NCBI GenBank assembly: GCA_009930475.1
Contig: RZYC01000001.1
Location: 160,410-224,409 of the forward strand
DNA from: Spartobacteria bacterium
Lineage (GTDB): Bacteria > Verrucomicrobiota > Kiritimatiellia > RZYC01
Direction: 5' to 3'
Length of the DNA: 64,000 bases
A model generated the notes under the pieces. The model saw only the letters and a program-made list of their open reading frames with translations, searched no databases and had not been told where the DNA came from. Of this stretch, positions 37,001 through 44,149 are shown piece by piece. The position numbers were made by a program, and so were the translations under genes. The number at the start of each line of letters is the position of its first letter. Position 1 is the stretch's first letter.

Positions 37001-39588
37001 GGCGCGATCAGGACTGGATTATCAATAACGGCTATTTAACCCAGTGGGTGGGTCATAGTGCCGATAATGACATCGGAAAATGCACCAAAATCGCCATGCT
37101 GATGCACGGAAATCAACATATTCAGCCCGGCAGCGTCATGCAGCATCTGATCAATAACGGCGAAGGAGCCGGTCTCCAGCGATCCTTAAATATTCATGAT
37201 GTCTATCAGCGCAAATTGAATCTGCACATCACGCCCACCTTTGCATCCGCCCTGCAATGGGCGAAAACCGATCCCGACACCACCGAGACCTGGCGCATGT
37301 CCCGTTTTGCCGATGGTCCCGCATTTAATAACTGGATTCGCGATCTCGTTTCTACTGGAACCGTTCACCTGCTGGCCACCACGTTTTCCGATCACATTCT
37401 GCCCTATTTCAATTATGCATTCAACAATGACAATGAAGCCTTGGCGGAAGAATATCTCAGCCGGATTTATGGCGCGGAATTTGATGAAAATACCGTATTC
37501 TGGACGCCGGAACGGGTGCTGGACGAGGATGTGTTTACGAAAATCAAATCCATGGGTTTTCATTCGACGATCATCGATCAGAACAGCCATATGTGGTACT
37601 GGTTCGGGCGTTCCACGGCGTTGAGCGACGACGGATATCGCATCAACCGCGTCAATGATGTCTCCTGCTTTGTCATCAACAACAATGTCGATCAGTACAA
37701 GTATACTATTTATGACGGCGGTATTGCCATGGCCTTGCGCGGGCTGTTCAATCGACGTGCCCGCAGTGGAACGCAGGATCAGGTGGTCACCATGTTTTAT
37801 GCGTGGGAAGATGCGGTGGATAACGAAAAAGCTGCCAGTTACGACAGCGTGGTGCGCTGGCTGGCGAATCGTCCATGGGTGCGCATGGTCGCACTGGATG
37901 ATGTTCTCGCCGGTAAAGAAGATTTGGACGGCGACGGAAACGGCGATGTCTGGTGGCAGCTCGATCGCGAAACCGCCAAACGACAGAAGCTGGGTCATGA
38001 CTGGCTGAATCATGCCACGCAGATGAATTACGACAACTGGTATGTGGGCAGCGCCACCGAAGAAGGGCTGCAGCGCAAAAAATTTGATATCCGCAGCGGC
38101 GTTTCCGTCAGTAAATATTACGGCATGATGTTCTATGACGGCATGATTTCCAACGCATGGAGCAAGGTGGAGTCCATCAGTAATACCAACGTCTCTCGGC
38201 TGGCACGCAGTGTCATTCATGCGTCCGTCTTTGAAACGGCCTTTCACACGGAAGATAACAATAACTTGGAGAAATTCAGCACCGGTGAATACATTTATCC
38301 TGCGACGGGTGAAGGAAATCTGATTGATTTTGCTAAAATCGCGCAGTCTCAGACGCGCAATGCCGCATTGTATGCCAAAGTCGATGCCTGGGCGTCCGCC
38401 GCAGCGTCATTGACGAATACCGTTCGCGAACGGGCCGATGTGGATATCGATGGCGAGGACGAATTCCTGCTCTACAATAAACATGTCTGCGCACTGTTCG
38501 AACGCAGCGGTGGCCGCATGGTGGCCGCATGGGTTCGCAGAGTCGATGGCGAGGTCTATCAGGTGGTGGGCAACCCCGTGAATTATGCCGGATCGGAAAC
38601 CGAAGACGAGGGAACCTACAATGCGAACAGCAATGGTCTGGGATCCTACCGTACGTCCTGTCTCAAAGACTGGTGGGCCGGCACGACGGATTACGTCAAT
38701 GTGCTCTACGCCATCACTGAATCCGGTGACACCGGCTGGCAGTTGACTTCTGCCGACGGGAAAATATCGAAAACCGTGACGCTGGACCATGACGCCAATG
38801 TCTTTGAAGTCGTCTATCAGGTGGGCGGCGATCTGGCCGGTCAGAATATCTACGTGCGCAACGGGTTGTCGCCTCGTCTGATGAACCTGCTCATGAGCGG
38901 ACAGACGTATCTGACGCGAAGTGCGGTGGATAACGGGGTTCTGCATATCTCCAATCGTGACGGCTTCATCGATGTTACCGCGGGCATCGGCGTCAGCGAT
39001 GCCGCGCATACCGCGCAGATCAATACCGCCGCAGTCGATGATAATCCTGACGATGATATCGAATTCTACACCCTTAATATGCGGAATCTCGCACAGATTG
39101 AACAGGTGGAGGTCTTTGGAGCGGATAACTTCACATTTTCTCTGGTGTTCTCTGCCCAAGCGCAGAGCGGCGCCGACAGCGATCAGGACGGCATTCCCGA
39201 CAGCTGGGAGCTGGATCATTTCGGCGATCTGTCATCGGTGACCTCCAATTCCGATTTCGATGTCGACGGCTTCCTCGACCGCTCCGAATATGTCGCCGGA
39301 ACCGACCCGAAAGACCCCGCCGATCTGCTGGAAATATCTTCATCCGCCGCCGCGGCATCCGCTTCCGGCGGGATTATCATTCGCTTCCAGTCGAAGACCA
39401 ACCGCAGCTATTATATCAGTTATGGCGATGCCGCGCTGTCCACAGGATCATGGACGCGGATTGATGCCGCCATCACCGGAACGGGAAGTGAAGTGCAGTG
39501 GGTGGATACCGGCGACGAAACGGTTCCCGCACCTGCCGAGACCCAACGTCGTATGTATCGCCTCGAAGTGGACGCCCCGCAAGAGTAG
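31060..39588 (+). CDS. Giant secreted amylolytic protein: GH13 module + calcium-type repeats + GH57-like module
   Basis: This 2842-residue protein has a signal peptide (NFFGRICGIVLLALCVCPG). The N-terminal GH13 barrel has all four regions: DNIMNH (D118-H123), GLRLDAVKH with nucleophile D344, GEH with acid E405, and SHD with D467. An EF-hand-like insertion (DSNGNGQHDMGE) sits in the barrel. Two WPQKD-containing Ig-like modules follow (W1019, W1188). Aspartate-rich repeats (DDDDDGILDLDE, DTDGDGLSDGLE and others) span about 1427-1727. A GH57-like region then shows MHGNQH (H2016) and WTPERVLDED with putative nucleophile E2151. The C-terminus has further DxDxDG repeats and a 130-residue tail of a type common in PVC secreted proteins. 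Catalysis by the second module is inference. The start at 31060 fits the signal peptide. In-frame starts at 31021 (TTG) and 31033 (ATG) remain possible. Confidence 0.88.
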   Translation: MIWNTRNFFGRICGIVLLALCVCPGMLFGEAMLQYFNTSWSEITEKMPELAEAGYTSLWVPPPTKASGGLSVGYDLWDPLDLGGRDQRSTVKTRYGTEAQLLRLLEVAHRFGIRVYFDNIMNHRAFDIPGYNESTAIDIYPGMVPEDFHLKKTEEGFYRKWDNCRNWQDAWQVQNLGLSDLIDIAHETPNDNFGTNEGDDHPKWVGVRHPDNPEFYLDLDLPIRVGYEADGQKYEWDEYTFANKEPYEDVGYTNSLGVLVGAGNGSFDWADSNGNGQHDMGELSEPFEDTGLEPSRSSWCTEEYGYGDGVYNMGNPISEDVGAYLIRAVRWLVDRTKCDGLRLDAVKHVPDYFFGEFGSDTSGAGYTGAAQVQYNLSHGISDWENHRNSVFNTEIPRDDAMMFGEHLGSPPSVDGYFSAGMRLVDNDLRSKFNGILGNQWSGMTGMDAAGSGGYAPALGVMHAQSHDNDYAACKEIQHAFYFTREGLGLLYTDGNHHAETLGDSGGAFPRWANTAFLGQWGDNKVPNLLYAHNQFARGYQRGVYSDDDYCAYERLDWRQGGYSDADKVTMLIMINDNYSNCQSRSIDQNTSFPHVAGGYDAYLYNYSEFGGGFYKYASQLWDVCVPQGGYFIFSWKNPDGSQLWSQTGGKELTIYEDGHEAGWMPYVRSDGPDGDPGFNPYGVFDSDPADYSYTYWVPRVTKGTNLQFIARVDGSAGNVLMKLDGGVDLNGTAPEDYSWDQAHRDNPPTKADDVLLGYEYASFVKRIHREKFAAKDVAHNKIGSAGATSYEATIGTAGITIAESDAANDYDVTETAAFIWHDPESDAGQFSPVPADAAGADITLWTQTGNKNNINKVFVYYTTDGTSWPEGAGGSGKGHTQVAELTWDHEDTGDAQKDWWRGTIPAQPAGATLRYKLGCFRQQDGSEFAPWGEIWPGGSSEVAMKTTRMGVWEIADFNGETVDYYPHNDFSEMVTGLAEGFHFIQARAFLKRDNAAAIYNTFKQTFYYDVQTPGGKILWPQKDHDSIGGQQYGAVVLSDETARELYIHIDDSDPANDDYITEVMNGNGRGFEPYEDLDDSGEYEEGEPFTDINGNGVRDALLDESWQTAYEDSSFLPGADGLARKWQFNYVNIPSGGSNCVIKARVCEWSSSDRSAWTPEMTDEQGHFTTLLRQVYTWGPDQRLMVAWPQKDGDEVGAGYGMKAYFSKSLAEGLDEEGLIDRLTIRIQSTVSGIASNGTIQDKSGYKIVWNESDDYHALLYTLPNLYNGQPDWLHGIEVTLDREGMGDLVATRLVKARKAEEAPNLEIVEPKEYDSDGRKINLVIADVANPAAKDRSMQIRLRTTTNVVTQSISMDSWPAGYTGTVQFVTNLIDTGVQFIDYEWSGMMPGYFHFTAKVQTETGASNSAGRNCYVNLREMVTASTNSLDDDDDGILDLDEVTSMALTNAVSSPNSDLWVQREIFTYYSYGKTSATSPDTDGDGLSDGLELGWRVPSLAGQTDTETDTNGDGFKNFLADLDPPFYNTLDNYGNVPSVDSISKGGDRTKKLYGTTTDATNADTDYDGIPDGIEDANRNGWVDGDGEAIPVDWNPWLTRNWPDGEVDPGEIWTETDPNNSDSDADGINDGYGEDKNFNGVIDGDTNGDRVWQEGEQWTETDPINPDSDGDGLPDGWEAGNNLDPLDSGTVSLRGGTPDLVNGSTADPDDDGFDNGQEYANGTNPWVADTGIPPPPGSIEIGRGLALGVINGVTNYVEFTDWQESDLIALDNYNTEAQNSAVDIYRAWDGYDTSRDMVAFYIHDGGDPASGGDGQFYFRVDFHDLQANAEDGYLNVYVVVDMNSPGAGERNLPDEIDTGTDMRWEAVVAVYGYNDGRVYVDLDRQNNTTAIAQNLSDYGVVGRDQTSADGFKQAHFNAELDAVEFSISRQALLDAGWNGLDYRQLNFQAYTTKDGTSNDPVGSGDIGGRSDVRDAIRNAFICSDYWRDQDWIINNGYLTQWVGHSADNDIGKCTKIAMLMHGNQHIQPGSVMQHLINNGEGAGLQRSLNIHDVYQRKLNLHITPTFASALQWAKTDPDTTETWRMSRFADGPAFNNWIRDLVSTGTVHLLATTFSDHILPYFNYAFNNDNEALAEEYLSRIYGAEFDENTVFWTPERVLDEDVFTKIKSMGFHSTIIDQNSHMWYWFGRSTALSDDGYRINRVNDVSCFVINNNVDQYKYTIYDGGIAMALRGLFNRRARSGTQDQVVTMFYAWEDAVDNEKAASYDSVVRWLANRPWVRMVALDDVLAGKEDLDGDGNGDVWWQLDRETAKRQKLGHDWLNHATQMNYDNWYVGSATEEGLQRKKFDIRSGVSVSKYYGMMFYDGMISNAWSKVESISNTNVSRLARSVIHASVFETAFHTEDNNNLEKFSTGEYIYPATGEGNLIDFAKIAQSQTRNAALYAKVDAWASAAASLTNTVRERADVDIDGEDEFLLYNKHVCALFERSGGRMVAAWVRRVDGEVYQVVGNPVNYAGSETEDEGTYNANSNGLGSYRTSCLKDWWAGTTDYVNVLYAITESGDTGWQLTSADGKISKTVTLDHDANVFEVVYQVGGDLAGQNIYVRNGLSPRLMNLLMSGQTYLTRSAVDNGVLHISNRDGFIDVTAGIGVSDAAHTAQINTAAVDDNPDDDIEFYTLNMRNLAQIEQVEVFGADNFTFSLVFSAQAQSGADSDQDGIPDSWELDHFGDLSSVTSNSDFDVDGFLDRSEYVAGTDPKDPADLLEISSSAAAASASGGIIIRFQSKTNRSYYISYGDAALSTGSWTRIDAAITGTGSEVQWVDTGDETVPAPAETQRRMYRLEVDAPQE

Positions 39589-39648
39589 TTTTTGCGGACA
39601 GCAGCTGTTGATCCTCCCGCCGGTGACCGCAAAAGGCCAATAAAAAAA

Positions 39649-39727
39649 GTTCCAATCGCTGGAACTTTGCCCTACTGTTTTTCCAATCATTGGAAGTCTT
39701 GTCTGAAAAAGTTCCAATGATTGGAAC
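39649..39727 (+). repeat. Palindrome triplet 2 (31-bp phased array)
   Basis: GTTCCAATCGCTGGAAC (39649-39665), TTCCAATCATTGGAA (39681-39695) and GTTCCAATGATTGGAAC (39711-39727) have centres at 39657, 39688 and 39719, exactly 31 bp apart. The last unit plus its T7 run has terminator form. It ends 19 bp before the start codon of the next gene. Confidence 0.85.
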
Positions 39728-39746
39728 TTTTTTTGAGGGAAAAATC

Positions 39747-40037
39747 ATGGCAGTAAACCATCACAGACGGCGGAGAAAGAAACTCAGTTCCCGTATATTA
39801 ACCTTTTGGGGCAGCGTGATTTGTGCGCTGGGTGTTGTCGTATGGATCCTTCCCGTTCCGTTTTATCAGTATTACGAAGGCCGGTCATGGGTGGGTATAT
39901 GGGCGCTGCCGCTGCCCTTTGTGGCGGAAGATGCGGTTCATAACAGCTTGTATTGGATTGATTTCTTTTTGCTGGGCATCGCGCTGTGTATCTGGGGCGT
40001 GGTGATGCTGTGGATTTCGGGTCGCCGCCGTATCTGA
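39747..40037 (+). CDS. Small membrane protein with two TM helices
   Basis: This 96-residue protein has a basic N-terminus (NHHRRRRKKLSSR) and two hydrophobic helices (TFWGSVICALGVVVWILPV and FFLLGIALCIWGVVMLWI), with about 30 polar residues between. I recognise no family. The ATG at 39747 has GAGGGA 6 nt upstream. That site follows directly on the last palindrome of triplet 2, so the hairpin would sit at the ribosome-binding site in any read-through transcript. Confidence 0.6.
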   Translation: MAVNHHRRRRKKLSSRILTFWGSVICALGVVVWILPVPFYQYYEGRSWVGIWALPLPFVAEDAVHNSLYWIDFFLLGIALCIWGVVMLWISGRRRI

Positions 40038-40140
40038 TACGTCCATGTTTTTCACCCTTTTTTGTGTACAAATGTCCTGTCGCTGATTACGGTTCGCGCA
40101 TTATTTTCCAGTGTAAAATGACGATGCGAAAGGTCTATAG

Positions 40141-41406
40141 ATGAACGAAAAGCAGTCCATGTTGAAAACCATAGTCATCGGCGTGCAAATGTTATTTGTC
40201 GCGTTTGGTGCTCTGGTGTTGGTTCCGTTGTTAACAGGTCTTGATCCTTCGGTGGCGTTGTTCACCGCCGGTGCGGGCACTTTGCTGTTTCATTTGATTA
40301 CCGGAATGAAAGTTCCGGTTTTTTTGGGCAGTTCCTTTGCCTTCATTGTTCCTATCCAGTTCTGTATTAAGGAATACGGCGTGGGTGCCACCAGCGGTGC
40401 ACTGGGAGCGGTTGGCTTGGTTTATGTGGCTCTGGCTTTGATTGTGAAGGTGGGCGGGGTGAAGATTATTCATAAATACCTGCCTGCTGTAGTCATCGGT
40501 CCGGTGATTATCGTGATCGGTCTCAAACTCGCTCCGGTGGCGGTCAATATGGCGAAGAGCTTCGACGGTTCGGGTAACTATGATGGCAAGGCGGTTCTGA
40601 TTGCCTGTATTTCGCTGGTTACGTCTGCACTGTGTGTGGTCTTTGGCAGGCGGATTATTCATCTGATTCCTATTCTATGCGGAATTTTTGCCGGGTATGT
40701 CGTTTCGGCTTTGATGGGTCACGTGGATCTGACGGCTGTGCATGAAGCGTCATGGTTTGTTATTCCCTGGAAACACGCGCTGGCTATGAAATCCTACGCG
40801 CTGCCGGTTTTCTCTCTTCCTGCCATCCTTTATATGCTGCCTGTGACGGTGGCCCCTGCCATCGAACATGTGGGCGATATTCTGGCGATTTCCCAGGTCA
40901 CGGGACATCAGTATATTAAGAAGCCCGGACTGCATCGCACATTGCTCGGTGACGGCATTGCAACCGCACTGGCCGGTCTGCTGGGCGGTCCTCCGAATAC
41001 CACCTATTCTGAAGTGACCGGTGCTGTCGCGCTGACTAAATCCTTCAGCCCCATTTACATGGTTATCGCGGCCATCACGGCTGTTGTGCTGGCATTCTGC
41101 GGGAAATTGGGCGCGGTTCTTCGCTCCATTCCTGTGCCGGTTATGGGCGGGATCATGATCATCCTGTTCGGAATGATTGCCTGTATCGGTATCAATTCGC
41201 TGATCAAGCACAAGGTGAACCTTGATAAGCCCCGCAATATGGTGATCGTGGCCGTGATTTTGATCACGGGTATCGGCGATATGGTCTTTTCCTTTGGAAG
41301 CTATGCCTTCGGCGGGATTGGACTGGCCGGAATTCTGGGCGTGCTGTTGAATATTATTCTGCCTGATGCCTGGCACGAAAGTGATGGCCCGCTCATCGAA
41401 AAATAA
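40141..41406 (+). CDS. uraA: Uracil/xanthine permease (NCS2 family)
   Basis: This 421-residue polytopic transporter of the nucleobase-cation-symport-2 family imports uracil or a related base with protons. The N-terminal GVQMLFVAFGALVLVPLLTGLD and KVPVFLGSSFAFIVPIQF, the reentrant motif SEVTGAVALTKSFSP, and the PPNTTYSE segment in the second half all fit the UraA branch. The Glu of the APAIEHVGD helix is the probable substrate contact. AAAGG precedes the ATG. A UbiA gene follows after 2 bp, so both are read together, though no functional link is obvious. Xanthine or uric acid as substrate is less likely. Confidence 0.9.
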   Translation: MNEKQSMLKTIVIGVQMLFVAFGALVLVPLLTGLDPSVALFTAGAGTLLFHLITGMKVPVFLGSSFAFIVPIQFCIKEYGVGATSGALGAVGLVYVALALIVKVGGVKIIHKYLPAVVIGPVIIVIGLKLAPVAVNMAKSFDGSGNYDGKAVLIACISLVTSALCVVFGRRIIHLIPILCGIFAGYVVSALMGHVDLTAVHEASWFVIPWKHALAMKSYALPVFSLPAILYMLPVTVAPAIEHVGDILAISQVTGHQYIKKPGLHRTLLGDGIATALAGLLGGPPNTTYSEVTGAVALTKSFSPIYMVIAAITAVVLAFCGKLGAVLRSIPVPVMGGIMIILFGMIACIGINSLIKHKVNLDKPRNMVIVAVILITGIGDMVFSFGSYAFGGIGLAGILGVLLNIILPDAWHESDGPLIEK

Positions 41407-41408
41407 CC

Positions 41409-42323
41409 ATGAAGGTCACCGATATTCCCATGGTGCTGCGGGCTTTTGCTGCACCGGCATCGGTGGTGCCTGTGGTCTATGGGGCGGTGCTGGCTGCAAC
41501 TTTTGAGCGTTCGACGCTGAGCCTGCTATGGCTCTGCGTCACGCTCGCTGCCATGTGCTGCCTGCATTTTTCTGCCAATGTTATCAATGACATCAAGGAT
41601 TATCAGAACGGCCTCGATGTGCTGCCTACGCCCACCAGCGGCGGTATTGTTCGTGGCACCTTGTCCATTCGCACGGCCTGGATGATTGCCGGAGCCACGG
41701 GGATGATCGGTGCAGGTCTCGGACTTCTCATCGCATGGCACGCCGGCGGACTTATTATCCTTTATGGCGTAATCGGTGTCGCAGGGATGTTTTTCTATTC
41801 GGTCGGTCCCTTTGCACTGAAATATGCTGCACTGGGCGACGCGGCCGTTTTCCTGTGCTTCGGTGTGCTGGGCACCCTGGGATCATGGACGGTGCAGACT
41901 GGGGCGTTTTCATGGCGACCCGTCCTGTGGAGTCTTCCCGTCGCGATGTATATCGTAGGAATCCTCCATGCCAATAACTGGCGGGATAGAGAACACGATC
42001 GCGCCTGTCATATCAAAACCACGGCTATTTTATTGGGATCGCGGGGTTCTGCCCTATACTTCTATGCATGCATGGGCCTGCCGCCTGTTCTCGTTACCGT
42101 TTATTGTGTCCTTCCGCATGTCATGTCCGTCCCCTTCCCGCCCTTTCCACCGACGGCTCTGATCGTCTGGCTCATCGCACCATTGATTTTCAAAATGATC
42201 CACCGCGCCCGTCAGTATCAGAAAAATCCCTCATTATATCCCATCGATGACTTAGATGGCCTCGTCGCGCAAACAAGTCTGATTTTCGGAGTACTTGCCG
42301 TGATAGGACTCCTGCTCTCATGA
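41409..42323 (+). CDS. UbiA-family prenyltransferase (MenA-like)
   Basis: This 304-residue integral membrane protein has about nine helices and both aspartate motifs for Mg-diphosphate binding: NDIKDYQNGLD (about residue 58) and DREHDRACHIKTTA (second half). It transfers a polyprenyl chain to an aromatic ring. The pattern of the first motif and length are closest to 1,4-dihydroxy-2-naphthoate prenyltransferases of menaquinone synthesis, but no other men gene is near, so other UbiA functions stay open. It starts 2 bp after uraA and its stop overlaps the CPBP gene start by 4 bp (ATGA), indicating a three-gene operon. Confidence 0.85.
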   Translation: MKVTDIPMVLRAFAAPASVVPVVYGAVLAATFERSTLSLLWLCVTLAAMCCLHFSANVINDIKDYQNGLDVLPTPTSGGIVRGTLSIRTAWMIAGATGMIGAGLGLLIAWHAGGLIILYGVIGVAGMFFYSVGPFALKYAALGDAAVFLCFGVLGTLGSWTVQTGAFSWRPVLWSLPVAMYIVGILHANNWRDREHDRACHIKTTAILLGSRGSALYFYACMGLPPVLVTVYCVLPHVMSVPFPPFPPTALIVWLIAPLIFKMIHRARQYQKNPSLYPIDDLDGLVAQTSLIFGVLAVIGLLLS

Positions 42324-42949
42324 CGTGCTCCACGTTGTATCTCCTCGTCGTAGGTACGCTCTTCCCCATCCTGTTCCTCTTACAGCGAATACAAATAGGC
42401 GACTTCTGGTGGACGATGTCTGCGTCCATAGTCCTCTGCATAACGCTGGCCGCATTCACCGATAAAACCTATATTCCCAGAGTCCAAAACGATCTCCGTC
42501 AACACACACTCATAAAAATAACAGCAGGGATCCTATCCGCCCTCCTGCTGTACGCCGTGTTCTGGATCGGTGGCCAGCTGCTTACATCCATCATCCCCAC
42601 CAGTGCAAACAGCATTGCCCATGTCTACGATTTCAAAACTGGAGCATCCGGCCTGCGCATCGCCACACTCATGACCCTGATTATCGGCCCCGGCGAAGAA
42701 CTCGTATGGCGCTGCGGATTGCAAGAGCGACTCACCCCCACCAGTGGCAAACTGCTCGCGGCCTGCCTCACCATTCTGCTCTATACAGGCGTACACCTCG
42801 TCAGTGGCAATCCCGTATTAGTTCTCGCCGCCCTCGTGTGCGGCACCTTCTGGGGCGGCCTGTATATGATCTTTCGCTCCCCGCTTCTAAACATGATCAG
42901 TCATACCCTATGGGATCTGCTCGTGTTCCTCGTCATCCCGTTTGCATAA
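42320..42949 (+). CDS. CPBP-family intramembrane metalloprotease
   Basis: This 209-residue membrane protein shows the CPBP (Abi/Rce1-like) motifs: motif 1 EELVWRCGLQERL (EExxxR), motif 2 around LYTGVHLVSG, and the final SHTLWDLLVFLV with a conserved His. Family members cut within membranes and include prenyl-CAAX proteases and bacteriocin-immunity proteins. Linkage to a UbiA prenyltransferase by a 4-bp overlap is suggestive but not explained. There are about six predicted TM segments. The substrate is unknown. Confidence 0.8.
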   Translation: MTCSTLYLLVVGTLFPILFLLQRIQIGDFWWTMSASIVLCITLAAFTDKTYIPRVQNDLRQHTLIKITAGILSALLLYAVFWIGGQLLTSIIPTSANSIAHVYDFKTGASGLRIATLMTLIIGPGEELVWRCGLQERLTPTSGKLLAACLTILLYTGVHLVSGNPVLVLAALVCGTFWGGLYMIFRSPLLNMISHTLWDLLVFLVIPFA

Positions 42950-43000
42950 ACCCGTAATACTATAATTCGAAGGTCGCATGTCAACAGAAAATAGAATAAG

Positions 43001-43011
43001 TACCTGTCACT
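43001..43011 (+). repeat. Solo TACCTGTCACT element
   Basis: This second copy of the 11-mer is preceded by AATAAG. It lies between the CPBP gene and amrS without an adjacent transposase. It may be a remnant or a target site of the transposase family at 29937 and 58258. Confidence 0.4.
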
Positions 43012-43100
43012 CTACAAGGATGAAATCTAGGTTGCCTTTATTTGACGGGGGTTTTAGACTACTGGTGTGTGATAAAATAATCAGGACGAGGAGGTTTCCG

Positions 43101-44126
43101 ATGAAACAAACGGCTTTTAGTTCGGTGCAGGCGGATGGACGGGTTCAGTGCCTGGTTTGTCCGCATCAATGTGTATTGAAGGAGGGGCAGCGGGGGCGTT
43201 GTCGTGTTCGTATGGCTCAGGGGAATCACATGGTTTCCACGGTGTATGGACTCGCTTGCGGGTTGGCAGTGGATCCCATTGAAAAGAAGCCTTTGAATCA
43301 TTTTTTACCGGGGACGCCGGTTTTGTCTTTTGGGACGGCGGGGTGTAATTTGCAATGTGCGTTCTGTCAGAATGCGTCTTTGTCGTGTGCCAGTGAAATG
43401 GATTTGCAAAATAGAAAGCTGTCTCCAGCAGAGATCGCGGTGTTGGCCAGGGAGAATGGATGTCCGAGCGTGGCTTTTACGTATAATGATCCGGTGGTTT
43501 TTTTGGAGTATGCAATGGATACGGCGTGCTGCTGCCATGAGCAGGGGATTCGCACCGTGGCGGTGAGTGCGGGTTTTATGAATGTGGAGTCGCGGAAGGC
43601 GCTGTATGGATTGATGGATGCGGCGAATATTGATTTAAAATCTTTTTCTGACGCGTTCTATCGGACGTATTGTCATGCGGAACTGGCTCCGGTTTTGGAT
43701 ACGTTGCGGTATGTTCATCATGAAACGCCCTGCTGGCTGGAGGTGACCACATTGATTATTCCGGGATTGAATGACGGGGATGACGAGATAGATGCCATGA
43801 CGAAGTGGATTTATCACGAACTGGGGTCGGAGGTGCCGCTGCATTTCAGCGGATTTTATCCAACACATAAGATGCTGGATCGACCACCGACGTCGATGCA
43901 GTCCTTGTTGCATGCGCGGAAGATTGCGCTGAATAATGGGTTGCATTATGTCTATACGGGCAATGTTTCGGATGTAAATACCGCAAGTACATATTGCCAC
44001 AAGTGCGGTGAATTGCTTATAGAAAGACGCGTATTCACTATCACAGAAAATAAATTGGATCAGAACGGCTGTTGTTCCCGATGCGGGACTTTATGCGCAG
44101 GTGTTTTTTCTGCCCCGCTGTTGTGA
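43101..44126 (+). CDS. amrS: AmmeMemoRadiSam system radical SAM enzyme
   Basis: This 341-residue radical SAM protein has an N-terminal Cys-rich segment (CLVCPHQCVLKEGQRGRCRVR) and the cluster motif CNLQCAFCQN, which holds the 4Fe-4S used to cleave SAM. A C-terminal CHKC...CCSRCG zinc-like motif is also present, an extra pair seen in some members. The family is usually named from its co-occurrence with AmmeMemo proteins. Neither partner is next to it here. It has a strong GAGGAGG ribosome-binding site 8 nt before the ATG. Prephenate dehydratase follows after 23 bp. The modified substrate is not known. Confidence 0.88.
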   Translation: MKQTAFSSVQADGRVQCLVCPHQCVLKEGQRGRCRVRMAQGNHMVSTVYGLACGLAVDPIEKKPLNHFLPGTPVLSFGTAGCNLQCAFCQNASLSCASEMDLQNRKLSPAEIAVLARENGCPSVAFTYNDPVVFLEYAMDTACCCHEQGIRTVAVSAGFMNVESRKALYGLMDAANIDLKSFSDAFYRTYCHAELAPVLDTLRYVHHETPCWLEVTTLIIPGLNDGDDEIDAMTKWIYHELGSEVPLHFSGFYPTHKMLDRPPTSMQSLLHARKIALNNGLHYVYTGNVSDVNTASTYCHKCGELLIERRVFTITENKLDQNGCCSRCGTLCAGVFSAPLL

Positions 44127-44149
44127 TTCGCTGACAGAACAGGAAGTTT

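Noticed and set aside
37186-38247. Long open frame on the minus strand opposite the GH13/GH57 gene
   Set aside because: The plus-strand frame is continuous with recognisable domains. The minus frame has no family match, no ribosome-binding site and the His/Ile-rich composition typical of shadow frames.
39649-39727. Palindrome triplets as a short CRISPR array
   Set aside because: Repeats are 15-17 bp and variable between units, spacers are only 14-16 bp, and no cas gene is in the window. The palindromes also occur singly.
40750-41376. Minus-strand open frame opposite the uracil permease
   Set aside because: It is a His- and Gln-rich translation of a TM-coding strand with no domain. The permease is clear on the plus strand.
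43024-43080. Upstream extension of amrS to 42978
   Set aside because: The frame is open but lacks family residues before 43101, and GAGGAGG sits right before the ATG at 43101. The upstream part also contains the TACCTGTCACT element.
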